Shown here: piece by piece, positions 44,201-50,200 of the stretch
Numbering within the stretch: position 1 is the first letter of the stretch
How the letters are laid out: each line of letters opens with the position of its first letter
DNA from: Stieleria neptunia
Lineage (GTDB): Bacteria > Planctomycetota > Planctomycetia > Pirellulales > Pirellulaceae
Reading direction: 5' to 3'
Assembly: GCF_007754155.1 (NCBI RefSeq)
Contig: NZ_CP037423.1
Span: 9,916,938-9,980,937, forward strand
Length of the DNA: 64,000 nt
Translations under genes and position numbers: made by a program
The notes under the pieces: model-generated
Told to the model about the DNA's origin: nothing
Databases searched by the model: none
Seen by the model: the letters and a program-made list of their open reading frames with translations, nothing else

Positions 44201-47200
44201 GCCGTCCGGATTGACGGCGCTGTCGGAGGCGATGACGCTGGTGATCGCCGCACCGCTGGAGAACCCGGTGATGAACTCGAGCGTCGTCGGAGAGAGTTCT
44301 GGCGACAGCAGTTGGCTGCCGAAATCCAGTCCCTCGTATTTGGGCGTGCCGAAGCGGGAGTCGAAGGTCATCACCAGGTAACTGTCGCCCGGTCCCGGGT
44401 TGTATTCGGCACCGCCGAGCGTTTGGATCGTGCCGTCCAGAATCACCCGCCCGGTCACTTCCAAGACGTCGTGCTCGGTGACGGGGGTCAGTCCCGCGAT
44501 CAAGAAATTCAAGTAACCGTCGTCGTACAACTCGAAGCGGCCGTCGATCGTCAACTTGCCGTCGGGATCGATGACACCGGCAACCCACACTTCGCCGTCA
44601 ACGGTGCCTTGACCGGTCAACACGGAGCCACTCTCGACGTGGATCTGACCGCCGATGACGGCATTCAATCCCGCGGTGGTGTAGATGCCGCGCAAATCCG
44701 TCCTGACCTCGGGCTCCCGGCTCAATTCGACCACCCCGCCGTAGCGAGATTCGATCGTCGAATAACGGGTTGATGACGTAAAGCTGCCGGTGTGTGGATC
44801 GGTGAAGGAACGCAGCGAAGTCAAATCGATGGTACTTCCGATGCCCTCGCTGAGTAATTCGAACCGCCGATAGCGCTGGTCGCCCTGATCGGTTTCCGTG
44901 ATCGATTGCACCTGCCAGAGGTCGACCAAACCGCCGGACAAGGCTTCGATGTAGACACGGGCGTCATAGTTTGCACCTCCGGTCACGGACGTCACATTGC
45001 TCAAATCCAGCACGCTGCCGTACCCCTCGGCGCGGAGGACCATGGATTGATTGTTCCCGTTGGTCGCATGCGTGATGGTCGTGACCGATGGCAACTCCAG
45101 CACCGACCCTTCGGATGCGATCAACGTCGCCCCGTCGACGTCGGTGAGCGATGGGAGAAACGCGGCCCCAGCGCCGGTGATGGAGATTTCGCCGCGTGGA
45201 ATTTCGGTCAATTCGGGAAGCGAAATCAGCAGGCCGTCGACCCGGATCGCCGTTCCAGGGGCGCTGGCCAATAAAGGCAACTCGACCAGCCCGCTGCCGT
45301 CGATCTGGATCACACTGTCGGTGGCGTTGACGATGGCAGGCGTGGGAAAGTCGCTCGACGCATCGGCATAAACGCGGACGCCACGGATCTGGGAAAGTGC
45401 TGCGGATTCGATGACCGCGCTGCGCGTGGCCGTGATGGACGAATACGTCCGTGTGCCTGGCGAGGCGATCGAGAATTCACCGTAGTCCGAAAACGAAGTC
45501 AACAGCGGCATTTCGATTCGGCTTTCCAGACCATCGGCGACGAAATGGATCGCGCGGTAGCGTTTGTCACCGGAGTCGGGTTCGGTCGCGGTTTGTAGAC
45601 TGGAAAGGTCGACGAGTCCCCCTTCGTTGGCGGCGATCCGCAGCACCGCGTTGTAAAAGGTTCCGCCGGTGATTTCCGTCAGGTTCGGCAGACCGATTCG
45701 GCTGTCCGATCCGGTGGCGACAAAGGCTCGCGTCTGGCTGTTGCCGGTCGAGGCGTGTGCGTAGGTGGTGACCAAGGGCAAGTCAAGATCGATGCCCGTT
45801 GCCACAGCGAGACTCGTCCCATCGATGTTCGCCAGCACGACGGCGTTGAATTCCGAGTCGGCAAACAGATCGATCGATCCACCGGTCAGCGTCGTCAAAG
45901 CGGGGACGTTGATCGTTGCATCGTTGGCGACGAAGTTCGTGACGTCGGCAGTGACCAAGTTCGGAAAACTGACGGCGGTTCCGGTCGCCGCAACTTCGCT
46001 CCGCAACATCGATGTCAATTGGCTGAAGTTCCAATCCTGCGTTCCGTCGACGGCGATTCGAACACCTTCGAGCGTCGCCAGTGAATCGAGCCGGATCAGG
46101 CCGCCGCGGTCTGCGATCAATTCCGAATACTCGCCCGCGCTCGACGGCGGCGTATGGCTGTCTTGAATCCGTGTCAGGGAACGCAAGTCGACCAGACTGT
46201 TCTTGTCGCGGGCGGTCACGTCGATGTGGCGGGCACGGGCGTCATCGGTCAGTCCATCGACCATCTCGGTGACGTTTTGCAAATCGATCTGGCCGCCGGC
46301 ATGCGATTCGATCGTCAGACGGGAGCCGTAAAACGTACCGCCGGTGATTCGAGTCAGGCCACTCAAATCGATCGATGAACCGGCACCGCGGGCGGTCCAA
46401 CTGCGTGTCTGGTTGTTGGCGGTCGTTGCCACGTCGTATTCGGTCACGTTCGACAGACCCAGCGATCCACCATCGACCACGGACAATGTCACGCCATCGA
46501 TGCTTGTCAATCCGCTCAGGTTGATCGAAAGACCGCCACGAATCGCGATCGACCCGCCGGCGAGTTCGGCCAGCGCGCTCAAATCGGCCGTCGCGTGATC
46601 GAGTTCCACCGCGGTATTGGACGCGGAGGTGAGACCGCTGAAATCGTAGTCACCCGAGTTGAGATTCAGGTAGCCGCCGTCGATGGATTCCAGTTGAGCC
46701 GTTTGCATCGTCCCACGACCATCCAGGGAGATCTCCACGCCGCCGACCGAGAGGAGCACGGGTGCGTGGATGTTGCCCCAGAATCTCGCGATCAATTGGG
46801 ACCGGACGTCCGAGTTGACATCGCCAAAGCTGGTCAAAGCGTCCAGTCGCACCTCACTGTCGAGTCCGTCGGCGATGATGCGAATCTGTTTTTGTCGGTC
46901 GTCACCGCCGCCGTCGATGATTTGATCCAGTTTCGGCAGTTCAACGGATCCCCCGGCCGCTGCGGTGATAAACAGATCGGTGTCGTAATGGGCGCCGCCG
47001 GTCACCGTGATCAGATTCGGCAGGGCGACGCGACTGTCGGGCCCATCGGCCAACCACGTGCGATCTTGATAGTTGGCGATCGAACCGTGGTCATAGGCTG
47101 TCACGCCGGACAATTCGATCTGGGAACCGCCGCTGGTGACCAGCGACGTGCCGTTGATGTCGGTCAGCAACGGCGCGTTGATCGATGCCGAATCTCGCAG

Positions 47201-50200
47201 GGTGATGGAGCCTCGTTCGAACGTCGTCAGCACGTCCAACGCGACAGCGCTATCGACCGCGGTGATGCGAGTTTCGTTGGCGGTGGCGAGCGAACCGAGG
47301 TCCAGCGTTGTGCCCCAGGTTTCGATGTCCACTCGATCGGTCGACGTGAGATTGCCGATCGTGATCACACTTTCGAATTCGCGAACCACGCGAACGCCGT
47401 TCAGCGTCGTGATCGCCGGGGTATTCACGACGCCGCCGTTACGGGCTTCCAACGAAGAGTACTCGCCGTCGGCGAAACTGGAACGGTCGGTCAACTCGGC
47501 CAACAGGGGCGCGTCGATTCGGCTGTCCGGTCCGTCGGCGATCAGATTGATTCGTCGGGTTCGGATGTCGCCATCGTCGGGGCCGATGATCGAACGCAGG
47601 GCGGGCATCTCGATCTGTCCGCCGCCGTAGGCCTGGATCAACAGACGCGATTGGTAGTGTGTCCCGCCGGTGATCGTCTGCAACGCATCGATCACGATCC
47701 GGCTGCCGGGATCTTCGGCCAGGAACTGGCGTGTTTGAAAATTGACCGTCGAGAGGTGGTCGTAGGCGGTGACCGTGGGCAGATGTAATTGGCCGCCTGC
47801 GGTCGCGGTCAAACTGCCTCCGTCGATGTTCGTCGTTCCGCTAGCGGTGAACACGGCGGCGGGACCTGCCGCGGCAAGGACCCCACCGTTGCTGACGGTC
47901 ACGTTGCCACTCAATTCGGAGTCATCATAGACGGTCAAGGATCCGCCGGTGATCGCCAGCCCGCCGACGCCGTTGAGACGACGGACCTGTTGTGCACCGG
48001 TGGAGATCGTGACGGTCACCGAGGCATTGTCGATCAACACCTCGTCGTCGATTCCGGGCACGACCCCGGTGCTCCAATTCGATGCCGTCGCCCAGTCACC
48101 GTCGCCGCCGATCCAGGTGACCGCCGGCTCGGCCGCTTGACTCGATTCGGCCAGTTCGTCGCCGCTTTCCGCGCCGAGAGCGGCCACGATCGGTTCATCC
48201 GCAATCGGCAGCGGGGCCGGTGCGAGGGGGCTGTCGGCGAGATCACCGCTGACCGTGGTGTTGACCAATGTCGTGATGGCGGGCGCGACAATTCGCCCCG
48301 CATCGGCTTCGACCAACTGCGACGAGATGTCCCCGTTGCGATCGATCACGTTTTGCAGCTCGTCGAGAAAGATCACCGAGTCCGCGCCGGTGGCGGTCAT
48401 TGAAACGCGGCGCCGTCGCAAGTCCCCATCGGTTCGATCGACGATTTGTTCCAGCCGGCTCAAGTCCAGCTCGCCGCCGCCGCTGACGGTCACGTTGAGC
48501 TGCGTTTCATAGGCGGTCCCGCCTCGGATCCAACGCAGGCCGGAGAGATCCAACAGGCTGCCGGCGCCGTCGATGACCCAGTTGGATTTTTGGTAATTTG
48601 CCGAACGAGCCAGGTCGTAGGACTCAACCAGTGGCAGCTCGATGGCCGTGCCGCCGCGGACTTCGAAGGTCGTCCCATCGACGTTGGTCACCAACGGCAT
48701 CGAAACGGTGGCACCGGCGTCGGTGGCCAGCGTACCGAGTGTAAAACGCGTGATCGCCGGAAACGAAGCGTCGGTGTCGGACAAGATCAACCGACTCTTG
48801 TCGATCGATTCGAGTTCCGTGAAGTCTCCCGGCATCGAGGTGATCGTGATTTGACTGTCTTCGATGCGATTGAGGATCGAAACATCCGGGTCGCCCGGCG
48901 TATCGATCGTCAGTTGTGTCCCGTACAGATCCACCAACTCGGGCACGATCAACTGGCCTCCTGCCGTCGCGTCGAGCACGGAGGGTTCCCCCTGGCCTCC
49001 GCTGCCATAGCGATCGAAGATGGCGGTCAGCGAGGAGAGGTCGATTTGGCTGCCGACACCGTCGGTGGTCACGGAAAAGGCGGCATAACGATTGTCGCCG
49101 TCGGGCAGATCACGCAATTGCCGGACCGACGAAAGATTGATCACTCCGCCGCCGGTGGTGCGAATGTTGATATCGTTGTCATAGTACCTGCCGCCTTCGA
49201 TCGAAATCAACGACGGCAATTCCAATCGGCTGCCGACGCCGTCGACTTGCCAGGTCCGATCGACGTAGTTGGCCTGAGCGGCATGCCGATACTGCGTCAC
49301 CCCTGGCAATGCGATCGTCACACCGCCGCTGAGATCAAAATCGACGCCGTCGATGTTGGTCAGCAACGGAGCGGTCAGGCTGCCGCCGGCGCCGGCCGTG
49401 ATCGCCCCATCGATCAAGCTTCCGATCTGGGGGATCGCCAAGTTGACTCCCAACAGATTGAGCTCCGTCCCGTCGGCGATCACCAATCGATCCAGGGTGA
49501 CGTCGCTGCCGCTAAGCGTCAGCCCGGAATCGATCAAGGATTCGAGTTGTGAAAGCGACATCGTCCCGGTGTGGTCTTCGACAAAGTTCACGCCACGGGT
49601 CGACGTCAATGCCGCCATCAAGAGGGTGCCGCCGGTGGCCGCTTGGACGACCGATCGTTGATCCGCATTCAAGTCAACGATCTGCTCAAGCGCGGTCAGG
49701 TTGATCAACGAATCCGTGCCGCTGGCCCGAAACTCGAAGCCGCCGACCCGGTTGTCACCGGGTGTGTCTTGCACCGACTGCAACGCCGGCAATTCTAAAA
49801 CGCCTCCGCTTTCGGCGCTGAAGTGATGGCGCGATTGATACCCCGTCCCGCCGCTGATCGTCCGCAGGTTCGGCAGTTCGATCCGGCTGCCCGCCCCCGT
49901 CACCGCCCAGGTTCGGGTTTGATAGTTTGCCGTTTCGGTATGCGTGTACGCCACAACAGACGGCAGCGCGAGCACGGCGCCGTCGGAAACAATCAGGTCC
50001 GCCGAATCGATGTTGTGCAGCGAATCGACATTCAAGACCGCGCCGGCCCCGAGTGTGATTCCGCCATGATCAAGCGTCGTCAACTGCGAGAGATCAACCG
50101 AAGCGTTCGCGATGTCCCATGACGTCGCATCGGCCCGCGTCACATTGGGAAACATCCGATCCACGTCACGGATCGTGACGGTGCCGTCGGAAATGCCGAG